From: Glandiceps talaboti
Taxonomy: Eukaryota > Hemichordata > Enteropneusta > Spengelidae
DNA length: 64,000 bases
Assembly: GCF_964340395.1 (NCBI RefSeq)
Contig: NC_135556.1
Location: 1,293,001 to 1,357,000 of the forward strand
Direction: 5' to 3'
Shown here: in pieces, positions 34,897 to 47,404 of the stretch
How the letters are laid out: each line of letters starts with the position of its first letter
Position numbering within the stretch: the stretch's first letter is position 1
Notes under the pieces: model-generated
What the model saw: the letters and a program-made list of their open reading frames with translations, nothing else
Databases searched by the model: none
Told to the model about the DNA's origin: nothing
Made by a program: the position numbers and the translations under genes

Positions 34897-35970
34897 GCGT
34901 GCACGAGACACTCCAAACTTTTTTATATATCTACGCATGTGCAACAGTTATGTCTTTTTAGCGGCAGGAACTTTGCAGAAATGCAATAAAATTGCTAATA
35001 TTTACCAATAAAATGACTGAAAACTTGTTGCGGTATAGATAGTAAAACTATATTCAATTCGAAGTTCGTTAACTTTAGGGCGATGTTGATCTTTCCGACG
35101 TCGCTACTTGCATTCAAGTTAGAAATAAAATGATATTCATCGGAGATCAAGCATTCATAGACGTTGTATACTATTGATAAGTGGTAATCATGAAGATAAA
35201 TCGAAATGATATCAAAAATACTTGCCGAAATAGAATATTTATACTAAAAACATGGCGGCCATAACATTGAACGTCGTTTCACATAGGTATATGTCAAAGG
35301 TTATTGCTTGCGATGCGACGAGGTGGTTACACGGTGCAACTCATGAAGCAACTTGCGACGAGTCGCAGAAAAACCGACATGTCGGTTTCCTTGCGATGCA
35401 CCTCATGACATCGCAGGACCCTGTGATGTATGGTGTATTTGTATTTCTTTTCAACCTAAACCAGCTTTTCTATATCGCCTTGTAACGTTGTTATTATTGG
35501 TGTTGTTGTTGTAAAAATTCAGCTCATAACCTTAACGTGACGGTGCACACGTGTGTGCGTGGCTGAAGACGCCGTTGTTGGAAAAAACAGATACTATCAC
35601 ACGTAAATTAACAGTTTTGAGAACTGAAATAATGTTTGAGCGATCAATTTCGAAGGTAATAAGAACGTGTATTTGACGCCGAAACACGTCGTAATGGATG
35701 ACAAAGGTCAGGCCTGTAACTCGCACGACGTACTCGTGACAGGCGCCGGGTACGGGCACAACTTGCTCGTGACCGGCGCCTGTCAGCAGACTCGGCCAAA
35801 AAAAAGTTTTAAAAAAAGTTCAAAAATAGAAAACTTTAACAAAACATATTTTGACTTTCAATTATATATAATCCTTTAAAAATATTCTGGTTTGACGAAA
35901 AATAAAACAATAATCTCAAATAAATGAAAATTGGTTTGAATGACATAATGTTACCAGATATAAACTGAAT
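34897..35970. other. Gene C intron, no gene recognised
   Basis: Contains the second copy of the gtgaccggcgcctgtcagca end (about 35770-35789). A short GC-richer frame (35252-35485) has no recognisable motif. No splice-supported exon was seen. Confidence 0.45.
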
Positions 35971-37196
35971 GTCTTCCGTAAGGGCAAAGTTTTGAGATTG
36001 TCGTTCCTACAGACAATAGTTGGAATACAACAGAACATATGTAATAAGTTATTTTTTCTCATTGATTGCTATTTGCTCATTGCTGTTAGTGATCTCCTGG
36101 CCAACCACAACATGTACTGTGACATTTGTTGAGAATGTAAAAAAAAATAAGCGCATCGTCGTACCACTTTAGACAACATTTCCTGATGAGAAACTATTTT
36201 TTCCTTTTTAGTGGCCTACAAAAATATGCCAAAAATTTATTAAAACTAAAAGCTACATCAATAATATTTTCAGGACAAGTGCGCTTTGGTATCAAATTAT
36301 ATTGAATTTGAAGTGTGCAATCTTGAGATATAGCCTAATTACTGAAAACCATTAATTATGTAAATTTCTCGTTAATATTCTTGGGATGTTTACCGAAACC
36401 TAATCAGTTCTTGTCACTACCCTACAGAACACATGCAATAAATTGATAAAGTCGCACCACTTTAGACGACATTTTCTGACGAGAAACTATTTTTTTCTTG
36501 TTTGTGGCCAATCGAAAATATGCCAATAACTTATTACAACTAAAAGCTACGTTAGTGATATTTTCAGGACAGGTGCGCTTTGGTATCGCAAACGTGTGTA
36601 CCAAGTTATAATGAATTTGAAGCGTGCATTCTTGAGATATAGCCCAATTACCGAAAATCATTAATTACGTAAATTGCTCATTAATATTCACAGGATTTTT
36701 ACCAAAACCTAATCAAGTCTTGCCATTACCCTACGGAATACGTCCTCAAAATTTTGTCTGAATTGAGCAAGCCGTTATGGAGAAAACGATGACACAGATC
36801 CTTTAATGTCCATGACGATCGTGAGTACAATGTACCGAAAATATGCCAATAACTTATTACAACTAAAAGCTACATTAGTGATATTTTCAGGACAAGTGCG
36901 CTTTGGTATCGCAAATGTATGTACCAAGTTATAATGAATTTAAAGCGTGCATTCTTGAGATATAGCCCAATTACCGAAAATCATTAATTATGTAAATTGC
37001 TCATTAATATTCACAGGATTTTTACCAAAATCTAATCAAGTCTTGCCATTACCCTACGAAATACTTCATCAAAATTTCGTTTGAATTGAGCAAGCCGTTA
37101 TGGAGAAAACGATGACACAGACAGACAGACAGACAGACAGACACACAGACAGACACACAGACTTCCACCCATAAATATATCTCTTCCTTACGGAAG
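35971..37196. repeat. Dispersed repeat with internal triplication and CAGA tail
   Basis: The 'ttttcaggacaagtgcgctt' core recurs at 36267, 36561 and 36884, giving direct repeats of about 294 and 323 bp. The last two units end in gagaaaacgatgacacag, and the third runs into (CAGA)n at about 37118-37160. The word cttccgtaagg at 35972 has its inverted copy at about 37187. This is a non-coding repeat of a type common in invertebrate genomes; the family name is not known to me. Confidence 0.75.
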
Positions 37197-37674
37197 AAAA
37201 AATGGAATAAAAGTGTGGATTCCATCGAAAAACAACACCTAAACTGTTAAAATTAGTTTGCAACTAGGTTAAAATTAGTTTGCAACTACGAAAAATATAA
37301 AATGCTTTAGCTAAAATAAAATAATACTTTTGGCCTGAACGGAATTGCCATACTTCAGTACGCACGGGACGGGTAGTTTTTTGAAAGACAAAGAACTGCT
37401 TCGTGTCACTGTGTGGATGTAATGAACCCAATCAAGAGAAAATGAAATAAAGTGAGTACATATTTTTCAAGATGGCTGGTTATCAGACAAAACTAAAATA
37501 CCCAAAGTGTAAAATGAGAAATTAATTCATAATTATCTAGAAAATATTTGACGATTACGCGGCAATACAAGACTGCCAATATTATCACCAGCGAAAGTGT
37601 TCTTGGTGAATTTAACCCTTGACCTAGTTTCCTACGGACGTCGAAGGAAACGAATTCAGTGTGACATCTCATTC

Positions 37675-39115
37675 CAGGTTTATATATTACCTCGAAATTA
37701 TAGGCTTGTAGCTTGAGCGCCCATCTTTCGATTCTAGCAGATCGGATTGTTGTATATCCGCTCTAGTGGTTTGTGATCAGTGATGATGGTGAATTTCTTA
37801 CCATATAGATATAGATGGAGTCGTTCACTTGCCCATATAATTGCAAGTGCTTCCCGTTCAATTTGTGAGTATCGTTGTTTAAATGTGGTCAGTGATCTGC
37901 TTGCATAACTTACAACTTTGGCAGTGTCATTGTCATCTTTCTGAATTAACATTGCCCCCTAGGCCAGCTGGACTTGCATCTACTACAAGTTCACTTCCTT
38001 TTGTAGAGTCAAAGTATGCCATTACTGTATCGCTTGTGAGAGTTTCTTTCTTTTTGGCGAATGCGTGTTCGTGTGTCTCTGTCCACTCCCATTGAATGTT
38101 AGTCATTGTTAGTTGTCGCAAAGGTTGGGTAATGGTCGCTAAATCAGGTATGAATCTCGCAAAATAAACAACCATACCTAGAAAGCTTCTGACTTCAGAG
38201 ACATTGGTTGGTGCTGCACGGGGTGAGTTTTGATCGCTGTAAGTTACTTTTTCTGGATCTGGAGACATTCCTTTAGCAGAAAATATATTACCAAAGTAGA
38301 GTAGATTCGATTTGTTGAATGTGCATATTCATTTGTTTAGTGTCAGTCCTACTCCACGTAGTCGTTGGAACACACGCCTTAGATTTGCATCATGTACGCC
38401 CTGATTTGTACCGTATACTAATATATCATCGCTGATATTCTTAACACCAGACAAACCTTCCAGTGCTTCGCGTACTGCATTCTGAAATATTTCCGATGCT
38501 GATGTGATACCAAAGTTCAGTCTCTTATATCTTCGTAGACCAATATGAGTGTTGAACGTAGTTATATGTCGTGATTCTGGTGCTAATTCCGATTGATGAT
38601 AGCCTTGCTTTAGATCTAGTTTCGAAAGTACTTTCACATTGTTGAGATTGGCGACGATTTCATCCATCGTTGGTGTAATGTGTCGCTCTCGTGTTACAGC
38701 TTTGTTTGGTTGTCGCATGTCGATACATATATAAATGTCGTCAGGGTTATTCGCTTTGGGAACAGCTACAATCGGACTTGGAATTCGACTCGATGTAGTT
38801 TAGCGTTTGTCCTCGGCTTTGAATTTTCCGGTTTTGCACTATTGTATGGATGGATTAACGTATTAGAGCGTCGAATATTTAATATTTACTTCATCTTTCA
38901 GTTTTATGAAGTCGTGTTCTTCGAGAACGTTGACTGATGTGCCAGTGTCGATTATAAAGTTAAAAGTTTTACCACTGATAGTGATATCCGCTGTTGGATG
39001 TTGGGGTGTGTCGCGTAAACTTGCTAAGTGTTGATACTGAACAGAAATTGATTTTTCTCTTCGGTTTCGCTGCCTGATCATGAGCTGGATTCGTCAGTGC
39101 AAACATCAACAATCC
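37675..39115 (-). pseudogene. Ty3/gypsy pol fragment (protease, RT, RNase H), decayed
   Basis: Minus-strand order: residue of a gag end and protease at 39115-38863 (active-site FIIDTGTSVNVL), reverse transcriptase at about 38760-38329 (KLDLKQGYHQ, then SDDILVYG in place of YxDD), connection domain (RSFLGMVVYFARFIP) and RNase H (IEREALAIIW...TDHKPLERI) down to 37675, where similarity stops at the tether IYKPGM. Frameshifts and stops separate the blocks. There are no LTRs, no integrase and no gag core, so it is a truncated dead copy. Its sequence differs clearly from the gypsy element at 43254-51885. Confidence 0.9.
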
Positions 39116-40250
39116 AAACTGAATATATATATATATATGTATTTTTTTCAAATTTATGCATATCATTACTTCCATACAACGTTTGAAGTTAAAAACTTTT
39201 TTTTTTTTATATTCAACAACCTTGGCTCAAGATTTGTTGTGGATATATTATGACCACTAACTGTAAATCAACACATGGTGTTCACTTTTTCATAATTAAG
39301 TTATCAGATCATGATTTATGATATGTACGAATTTCAACAAAATACTTACATATATTAAGGTTTAGAGACAAAATATCAGTATAACTCAGCTTATAATGTG
39401 TAACTGGTGTCATAACCTGATTTGATAAATAAAATGTATATGATACAGGGACGTAGCCACACGATACACAGAAAACACATCCACTATCTATAAGTCATAA
39501 TAATTGAAAATGGCGACATTTTGTTGACCTTTGATATTTTAATATCCAAAATTTTTGACAAAATATTTGTAATTGACTGATTATTCATAATATACAGTGT
39601 GTAACAAACATGTAAGTATGACTTTTAAGAAACTTTGACATGGTTTTATAGGCAGTAAGTATTAAGCCTACCAAAACATATATTTACCCATAGCAATACA
39701 TGGTATTTCGGTTTTCTCGCGATATAACAAAATGCCCAGGGTTGCGCGTTTTTGCAATCTTGTATTTCTTTATTAAAATAACCATTTTTTTTAGTGTCGA
39801 AGGACGGACCCTCCTTAATGTCATTTTTTATTACAAATTTCGGCAATTTTATTACATTTTTTTCCTGAAATTTATTACAAATATCGGCAATTTTTATTAC
39901 ATAGTATTCTTCGTACGTCTTTATCAGCATAGTATTGTAGCAATGCACGTTTCCTGACTTTCTGGGCATCTATATCGATCAGCTCCTTTCCTTGTTCGTT
40001 TGGTTTCCCTCTAGCCTCGTCGCTGGTGTAAAGTTTTTTATGTGGATGTGGATGTGTATATATTTGTGTGAGTGGGTTGATAGATATAGACACAGGACAG
40101 TGTTTGCTATTTGAATGCTTACTACGGTTTGAATACTTTATTCACATATGTAAAGATGGATATAAGGATCAGTTACACTTTGATGATGAGGAGGAGGTAT
40201 GTGGGTGTTTAAGTCATTAGGCCCACTTGGTTGCTGAATGTTTATTTGTG
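39116..40250. other. Gene C intron, AT-rich, nothing recognised
   Basis: A TA run at about 39124-39139 and a T-run at 39199-39209 are the only distinct features. Open frames are short and low in complexity. Confidence 0.5.
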
Positions 40251-40251
40251 G

Positions 40252-41000
40252 GTACTCCAGGTTCCAGTATTGCACTGCATATTCAATGGGGGGGGGGGGG
40301 TCTGACATGTACATGTAGTATGGGTTCCAATATTGCACTGCATATTCAATGGGGGGGGGGGGTCTGACCAATAACATATACATGTAGTGTGGGTTCCAAT
40401 ATTGCACTGCATATTCAATGGGGGGGGGGGGGGTCTGACATGTACATGTAGTATGGGTTCCAATATTGCACTGCATATTCAATGGGGGGGGGGGGTCTGA
40501 CCAATAACATATACATGTAGTGTGGGTTCCAATATTGCACTGCATATTCAATGGGGGGGGGGGGTCTGACCAATGACATGTACATGTAGTGTGGGTTCCA
40601 ATATTGCACTGCATATTCAATGGGGGGGGGGGTCTGACCAATGACATGTACATATAGTGTGGGTTCCAATATTGCACTGCATATTCAGGGGGGGGGGGGT
40701 CTGACATGTACATGTAGTGTGGGTTCCAATATTGCACTGCATATTCAATGGGGGGGGGGGTCTGACATGTACATGTAGTGTGGGTTCCAATATTGCACTG
40801 CATATTCAATGGGGGGGGGGTCTGACATGTACATGTAGTGTGGGTTCCAATATTGCACTGCATATTCAATGGGGGGGGGGGGTCTGACATGTACATGTAG
40901 TATGGGCTCCAATATTGCACTGCATATTCAATGGGGGGGGGGGGTCTGACCAATGACATATACATGTAGTGCGGGTTCCAATATTGCACTGCATATTCAA
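40252..41000. repeat. G-tract minisatellite, about 12 copies
   Basis: Units of about 61-70 bp: ttccaatattgcactgcata, then ttcaat, a run of about 9-13 G, then tctgac(caatgac)atgtacatgtagtrtggg. Two unit types differ by the optional caatgac/caataac insert. The G-tracts are all on the + strand. A C-run on the other strand makes a long, meaningless open frame. Confidence 0.96.
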
Positions 41001-41349
41001 TTATATTGCATATTCATTGGTCTGACCAATGACCTGTATAATTGAATTTTGATTATAATTATGTACTTGATGTTCCTTTTAAATGACTCCAATAGCCTCA
41101 TTTGCCTTTTTACTACTGCTGCACAATGTCTACTTGTTACCATATTATATAATATCATCGTCATTCTTACATTTCTATCTAAAACATTAAGTAGAGACTG
41201 AGCTCCTCTTCAACGGTGTCTCAAGTTATTTCAAAGACATCATTTTTTGAAGTAGAAATGTCTATTGTATTGTAATGTCTTATCTAATGTGTAAAGTGTG
41301 TCGATTCCTATAATTCTGAAATGTTTGATATATATATTGTTAGCTGATT

Positions 41350-41373
41350 AACTTGTTAGCTGATTAACTCAGA

Positions 41374-41463
<90 letters not shown>

Positions 41464-41487
41464 TCTGAGTTAATCAGCTAACAAGTT
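41350..41487. repeat. Perfect palindrome with (TA)n core
   Basis: The left arm aacttgttagctgattaact continues cagatctga. The right arm is its exact 29-bp reverse complement, and about 80 bp of TA lie between. The outer left flank repeats tgttagctgattaact directly. Confidence 0.95.
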
Positions 41488-41714
41488 CTTACTCAATAAA
41501 ACCTTGTGTACATACAAGTTTGTGTACACACAGCTGTATGTAATGTATAGACTACGTCAGTAGTAAGGAGCAGTTCATACCTGATGATCCTTCTGGTGAA
41601 ACGGTCCGTAGCGTAAATCCATAATGTAATATCATACTCGTCTTCTTTCATTTTATGTATGATATGCTCTCCAACAAGGTGATTGAGCACTCTACTTGGC
41701 GAAAAGAATAATGT

Positions 41715-41877
<163 letters not shown>

Positions 41878-42054
41878 ATATACTACTAAGGGCAATCCTT
41901 CAAAAGAGATTGATAGGATATTAACCAAAAGTGTTCGTGTGCCACGCCCATTGAAATCAGGCGATGTTAGTACGTATTATGTTATATAAACCTTTAACTC
42001 ATGAATGTAATTTTGAATGATTCTAAATTATATCTACCTAATGATTAATTACAG

Positions 42055-42271
42055 TTCAAGTTGAAGGAGATATCCAAGGACTCATGATACAGGCAAGGAA
42101 GGTAGACGACGGCACAGTTGTGGGAACATTCAGCAACCCTCCACTCGGTACTAAGCTTATGCAGTGTACAAACACAGACGACACTGTTACACACGCAAAT
42201 CAAGAAACTAAAAGTGGGCTTGCATTCGTATGGACCGCACCTACTGCTGGTGTAGGACCAGTGGAATTCAT
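42055..42271 (+). CDS. Gene C exon 2, core of the Reeler domain
   Basis: Acceptor ttaattacag and donor GTAAGT at the same positions as in gene B; phases 1 to 2; 217 bp. It encodes VEGDIQGLMIQARKVDDG, the conserved Cys in KLMQCTN, DDTVTH and LAFVWTAP. Four base differences from gene B exon 2 give R to K, P to L and P to T plus one silent change. Flanking intron sequence is also nearly identical from about 41925 onward, so this is a recent duplication or conversion. It could instead belong to a further copy whose exon 1 is lost; assignment to the exon at 27190 is inferred. Confidence 0.82.
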
Positions 42272-42470
42272 GTAAGTTGTGATACGTTAACACATAGACG
42301 AACGAACTAAATATATTGTAATTTTGAATGGGTAGCTTTCAAGTCATGTAAACTCTTACTGTATCTTTCAAAATTTCTTAGTTTATTTTTTAGAATAATA
42401 ATTCTTAAATACTTTTTGAGAGATCACGCCATTTTTTATACCTCAATCGAACCGTTTATAAAACTTTCAG

Positions 42471-42592
42471 AGCTACCTTGGCAACTAATCATGATACATT
42501 TTGGGTTGATGTCAAATCTCCTTCAATGATGGAAGCTGGTAGTGCTGATGGCAATGGTGATGTAGCTGACGGTATAGTTGCAGAAACTGAAG
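42471..42592 (+). CDS. Gene C exon 3, end of the Reeler domain, extended
   Basis: The start matches gene B exon 3 (ATLATNHDTFWVDVKSPSMM). The position used as donor in gene B (AATG|GTGAGT) reads AATGGTGATG here, so the frame stays open for 12 more codons (GDVADGIVAETE) to GAAG|GTACGC. That donor keeps phase 1 and would still fit a gene A/B-type last exon. The donor is predicted, not proven. No matching terminal exon was found between here and the window end. Confidence 0.7.
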
Positions 42593-42637
42593 GTACGCTT
42601 CTCAGGAAAAATTCCATTGAAATTATTTACAGATCCA

Positions 42638-42828
42638 GTATGTATGTATGTATGTATGTATGTATGTATGTATGTATGTATGTATGTATGTATGTATGTA
42701 TGTATGTATGTATGTATGTATGTATGTATGTATGTATGTATGTATGTATGTATGTATGTATGTATGTATGTATGTATGTATGTATGTATGTATGTATGTA
42801 TGTATGTATGTATGTATGTATGTATGTA

Positions 42829-42896
<68 letters not shown>

Positions 42897-42936
42897 TGTA
42901 TGTATGTATGTATGTATGTATGTATGTATGTATGTA

Positions 42937-42973
<37 letters not shown>

Positions 42974-43008
42974 ATGTATGTATGTATGTATGTACGTATG
43001 TATGTATA
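42638..43008. repeat. (TATG)n microsatellite with GT blocks
   Basis: Mostly perfect TATG repeats for about 370 bp, with GT blocks at about 42834-42858 and 42938-42957. Period 4 makes long stop-free frames on both strands; none is a gene. It lies 46 bp after the exon 3 donor of gene C. Confidence 0.98.
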
Positions 43009-43012
43009 CCAA

Positions 43013-43253
43013 CAAAGACACAATAGAATAATTGACTTAATCTTCGGTAAAATCGCGAACAGTAATCCTGGCAAGGAGACATTAAAAGACATTGTTTTAA
43101 AACCTGAAATGTTTGATGCCCATATGAGAACTTTTGAACATCAGCATAAACGACCAGACATTACTATCATCGATAAACAGAACAAACATGCACTATTAGT
43201 TGAAGTGTCCGTACCCTTTGATGCACATACTCCATTGTGTTTTCAGAAGAAGG
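43013..43253 (+). pseudogene. R2-like LINE endonuclease, first half
   Basis: The frame reads QQRHNRIIDLIFGKI, then HKRPDITIIDKQ...ALLVEVSVPFD. The R-P-D...V-E-V pattern resembles the PD-(D/E)XK restriction-like endonuclease at the C terminus of early-branching LINEs, and RHN...I matches the start of that domain. It is interrupted after CFQKK by the gypsy LTR and resumes at 51886. Upstream it is cut by the microsatellite. Confidence 0.7.
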
Positions 43254-43436
43254 TGTTTTAATCGTGGATGGTTATGAATAAGTAACACAAACACAGATTA
43301 TTAGAGCATGACAATTATAGTGTATTCTCTTAGTCAGACGACATGTTGAAGAGAGAGAGTATGCGCAAGTCGCATCCTCGTTCAAGATACATATTATTGT
43401 TAAATCAAAAGTATCAATATGTAGCATATTGTAACA
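43254..43436 (-). repeat. 3' LTR of the gypsy element
   Basis: 183 bp, TG...CA, differing from the other LTR at two sites (gtggat/gtgaat and caagat/caatat). Confidence 0.95.
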
Positions 43437-43459
43437 TCCTTCCTTTTTTGAAAAGGTAG
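43437..43459 (-). other. Polypurine tract of the gypsy element
   Basis: On the minus strand the sequence aaaaaaggaagga directly precedes the 3' LTR, the expected place and composition for the plus-strand primer. Confidence 0.75.
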
Positions 43460-43758
43460 TTAAGAGTCACGGTATATTGTTCATTGTTCAAAATGATGGG
43501 ATATGTTCATTGTTCGCGTAATTGTATTTGTTGTTCTGATATGTACTTATAGGAACAATAACATTAAACTATGAATTGAACTTTTCTCGAATCACAACTT
43601 GAACTGTTAACAGTATAACATTTAACTTGTAGAACAAATTTTAATCAGGGTAAATAGTCTCTTTACCAAAGTTATTGTCTTAAGTTCGTAACAAACAAAA
43701 CTGGTAAAACAAATTTCTATGGTTATTGCTATTTGAACACGGCATAGCATATGTATCT

Positions 43759-44185
43759 CTAAGTAGAATAGTCTTTCAAGTAGCATGGTTGTTTTATAAC
43801 ACGGCCACTTCTGGATTTCATCGGAGATTTGGATGGTGTAGCAATAACTTGTCGTGGTGGTGACGATATTGCTTCTTTAACATCAGGTCGGCTTGACGAT
43901 GTAGGATGATTTGTAGACGGTTGTGGTTTCATGATATTTGTAGACGGTTGTGGCTTCATGATATTGGGAGCATAAGATATTGTGTCTGTCTTTCCCAGGT
44001 CTCGATCTGCAGGTTCCATTGTTTTCTTGAGATGAGCACGGTTACGTCGGTATGTTGTGTTAGATGATTCAACTTCTTAAGATCGTTCATCCAAACGTTG
44101 TGTGACGACGGCTTTCGGCCATTTCTTTTGTCCTAGAATGAATGGTTTCATTCTAACAATATCACCTTCTTCTAACTCTGGTAGG
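43759..44185 (-). pseudogene. Gypsy pol C-terminal tail, frame-broken
   Basis: A Pro/Ser/Thr-rich tail with a duplicated NIMKPQPST word ends SRSGRVIKQPCYLKDY, a pattern typical of the pol terminus of gypsy elements. It is separated from the integrase frame by a shift at a T-run near 44222-44228 and an in-frame stop near 44079. Confidence 0.8.
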
Positions 44186-46764
44186 TCATGTGCATTTCTG
44201 TTGTAGTACGCTGCTTGTGTAGTTTGTTTTTTTCTTCATTTTGTCTCTTTCACTTTCTAGGTTAGTTGTTCTTGGACGTAGTAGACTGGCTGCTGTTGGT
44301 AATAATGTTCTGGTTCTACGGTTCATGAGACGTTGTGCTGGACTATAACCTATTTGTTGAGTTGGAGTGTTGCGTTGGTCAAGTAGTGCGAGATGAATGT
44401 CACTATTGGATTTCTTGCATTTTCTCAGGATTTGTTTTGCTTTCTTAACAGCTGCTTCAACTTTGCCATTCGCCTTGCTGTTATATGGGCTAATGGTAGG
44501 GTGTTCAAAGTCCCATAGTTTTGCGAATGTTGCAAACTCAGTAGAGATGTATTGTGGTCCGTTGTCGGATACTAACTCTTCTGGTATTCCATATCGGGCA
44601 AAGTGCTGTTTGGTTTTCCTTATGACTGTTGAGGACTTGGTATCTGGAAGTTTATCCAGTTCGTAGAAGTCGCTATAATAATCTACAGTTACTAGGTAAT
44701 CTCGATTGTCATAGGTAAACAAATCTGATGCTAACTTCTGCCAGGGCCTGTGTGGAACTTCATGGTTCATCAGTGTTTCTTTGCATTGGCTGGTTTCGTA
44801 TGTACGGCAAGTTTCACATGAAGAGATATAGTTCTTTATATCAGTGGACATGCCTGGCCAGTATAGGCATTCACGGGCTCTGCGTAGACAACCTTCAATT
44901 CCTGTATGTGATGAGTGTATTCGAGTCATCATGTCCTTTCTCAACTTGTGTGGTATTACAACTCTTTCTCCTCTAAAGATGAGGCCATCTTGAATAGATA
45001 ACTCGTCGCGGAAATTGAAATATGGCGAAACTTGTGTTGGTAAGTTGTCCTTGGTGTCTGGCCATCCGGACAGGATCACGTTTCGGAGTGACTGCAGGGA
45101 TTCATCTTGCTCTGTTGCTGATCGGATCTGTAACAGTCTCTCCTCACTGATTGGTAGGAAACTAACCATATTGATCTTATCAAACACAGTTTCTTCGGTT
45201 GTCGTTTTATCAGGGGGTAAGTACGCTCTGGATAAGGTATCAGCTACGTACATTTCTTTACCTTTGCAGTAAATGATCTTCACATCGTAGTTTTGGAGAC
45301 GGATCATCATCCTTTGTAACCTCTTCGGTGCTTTATGTAGTGGTTTATTCTGTATGGACTCTAAGGGTTTATGATCACTATATACTGTAGTGTGTCGGCC
45401 ATACGTGTATTGGTGAAATTTCTCCATTGAGTAGACAATCGCGAGCATTTCCTTTTCGATTTGAGCGTATCTCGTTTCAGTAGGTGTAAGTGCTCGACTT
45501 GCATATGCGATTGGGCATCCTTCTTGCATCAATACAGTTCCTAAACCGGATTGACTGCTATCACACTGTACTTCAAGATGTTTATCAGGATTATAGTATG
45601 ACAGTATAGGGGCTGACGTCATCAATTTCTTCACTTCATCAAGTGCAGCTTCCTGGACTTCGGTCCATTTCCACTTAACATCGGTGTGTGTGAGTTGTCT
45701 TATGGGTTTCATGACATCAGATAAACGTGGTAGGAAACGGCTCAGATAGTTCACCATTCCACTGAGTCGCTGTATATCTTCAGGGTTTTCAGGTCTCGGC
45801 ATTCCTATGATAGCCTTTATCTTGTCTGGATCAGCTTTCAGACCATCTTCGGTCAACAGGTGTCCGTGGAAAGCTATCTGTTTGCATCGTAGTTCCAGCT
45901 TTGCTTGCTTGAGCTTGATTCCTTTTTCACGACATCGTTGTAGCAATTTGTCAAGGTTGCTATCATGTCCTTGGACAGTGTCACTGTGGACTGTGATGTC
46001 ATCAGCTATACAGAGTACACCAGGTAGGCCTTCAAGTGCTTGATGTAGTCGTTTCTGGAATATTTCACTGGAAACGTTCAGGCCAAAGGGTAGTGTAAGC
46101 CATCTGTATCTTCCAAAAGGAGTTATAAACGTCGTTAACAAACTGGATTCTTCATCAAGAGTAAGGTGCCAATATGCGGATGACAGGTCAACTTTAGTGA
46201 ATATCTTCGACTTTGATAGATCAGGTAAAACGTCATCTAAGGTAGGTAACTGGTAGTGTTCTCTTCTCAGTGCCTGGTTCAGTGGCTTCGGATCTATGCA
46301 GATTCTGAGTTCTCCAGACTTCTTAGTCGTGGTTACAAATTGACTGGTCCATTCAGTAGGTTGATCTACTGTTGTTAGAGCTCCAAGCTGTACGAGTCGG
46401 TCAAGTTCAGCTTTCAGTTTGCTTCTTACTGAGATTGGTACTGATCGGCATGCTAGTGTTACAGGAGTTGCATCTGAATTTACATGTAAGTGTACATCAC
46501 CTTCAAGTTTTCCAAGTTTGTCATCAAAAACATCAGGATACTTGTTGACAATATGACGTTTGTCATCAGTGTAAACTGAGTTGACTGCCTTGAAGTTTTC
46601 TGTGTTAATAGTGAGTAGCTTCATCTGCTGACTAGCTTGCATACCTAAGAGTGGAGTTAAGTTTTCATTCGCTATAATGAATTCGACTGAGTATTTCTTT
46701 CTTCTTCTTGGGTTGCGTATGATCATACGGCATACTCCAGCTGGTTGTACCTTTGTGCCATTCC
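44186..46764 (-). pseudogene. Gypsy pol: reverse transcriptase, RNase H, integrase
   Basis: 846 codons are open from the Met at 46726. Visible parts: reverse transcriptase with catalytic KVDLSSAYW (about residues 178-186) and IADDI (240-244, the YxDD box); RNase H with QCDSS (387-391), IEKEML and YSDHKPL (449-455); integrase zinc finger H-H-C-C ending CETC (about 637-640); and core with D in ASDLF (668), D in SDNGP (721) and E in GKVEAAV (757). All catalytic residues seem present. The N-terminal part of the frame, with the end of protease, is cut at 46764 by the foldback element. Confidence 0.95.
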
Positions 46765-47404
46765 TACCGTAGCCGATGACGACAAACCGGTCTTCTAATT
46801 CAAGTGTCGGTCTTCTAATTCAAGTGTCGGTCTTCTAATTCAAGTGTCGGTCTTCTAGTTCAAGTGTCGGTCTTCTAGTTCAAGTGTCGGTCTTCTAATT
46901 CAAGTGTCGGTCTTCTAGTTCAAGTGTCGGTCTTCTAATTCAAGTGTCGGTCTTCTAATTCAAGTGTCGGTCTTCTAGTTCAAGTGTCGGTCTTCTAGTT
47001 CAAGTGTCGGTCTTCTAATTCAAGTGTCGGTCTTCTAATTCAAGTGTCGGTCTTCTAATTCAAGTGTCGGTCTTCTAGTTCAAGTGTCGGTCTTCTAGTT
47101 CAAGTGTCGGTCTTCTAATTCAAGTGTCGGTCTTCTAATTCAAGTGTCGGTCTTCTAATTCAAAAAAACCGGTCTTCTAATTCAAGTGTCGGTCTTCTAA
47201 TTCAAGTGTCGTTCTTCTAGTTCAAAAAACCGGTCTTCTAGTTCAAAAAATCGGTCTTCTAGTTCAAGTGTCGGTCTTCTAATTCAAGTGTCGGTCTTCT
47301 AGTTCAAGTGTCGGTCTTCTAATTCAAGTGTCGGTCTTCTAGTTCAAGTGTCGGTCTTCTAACTCAAGTGTCGCGTCCGTCTTCTCATTCAAAAGTTTTC
47401 TATA
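46765..47404. repeat. Left arm of the foldback element (about 29 x 20 bp)
   Basis: Unit gtcggtcttctaattcaagt with a/g variation (taatt/tagtt). A few units carry caaaaaaccg in place of caagtgtcg (47160-47250). It ends with the inner word shared with the right arm. Confidence 0.95.

Noticed and set aside
40138-40989. 283-codon Pro-rich frame on the minus strand
   Set aside because: It is the translation of the G-tract minisatellite (C-runs read as Pro). Other frames of the same repeat are also open.
42523-43092. Frames of 127 to 227 codons of Tyr-Val-Cys-Met or His-Thr-Tyr-Ile repeats
   Set aside because: Products of the TATG microsatellite. Only the last 75 codons, after 43013, carry real similarity, to a LINE endonuclease.
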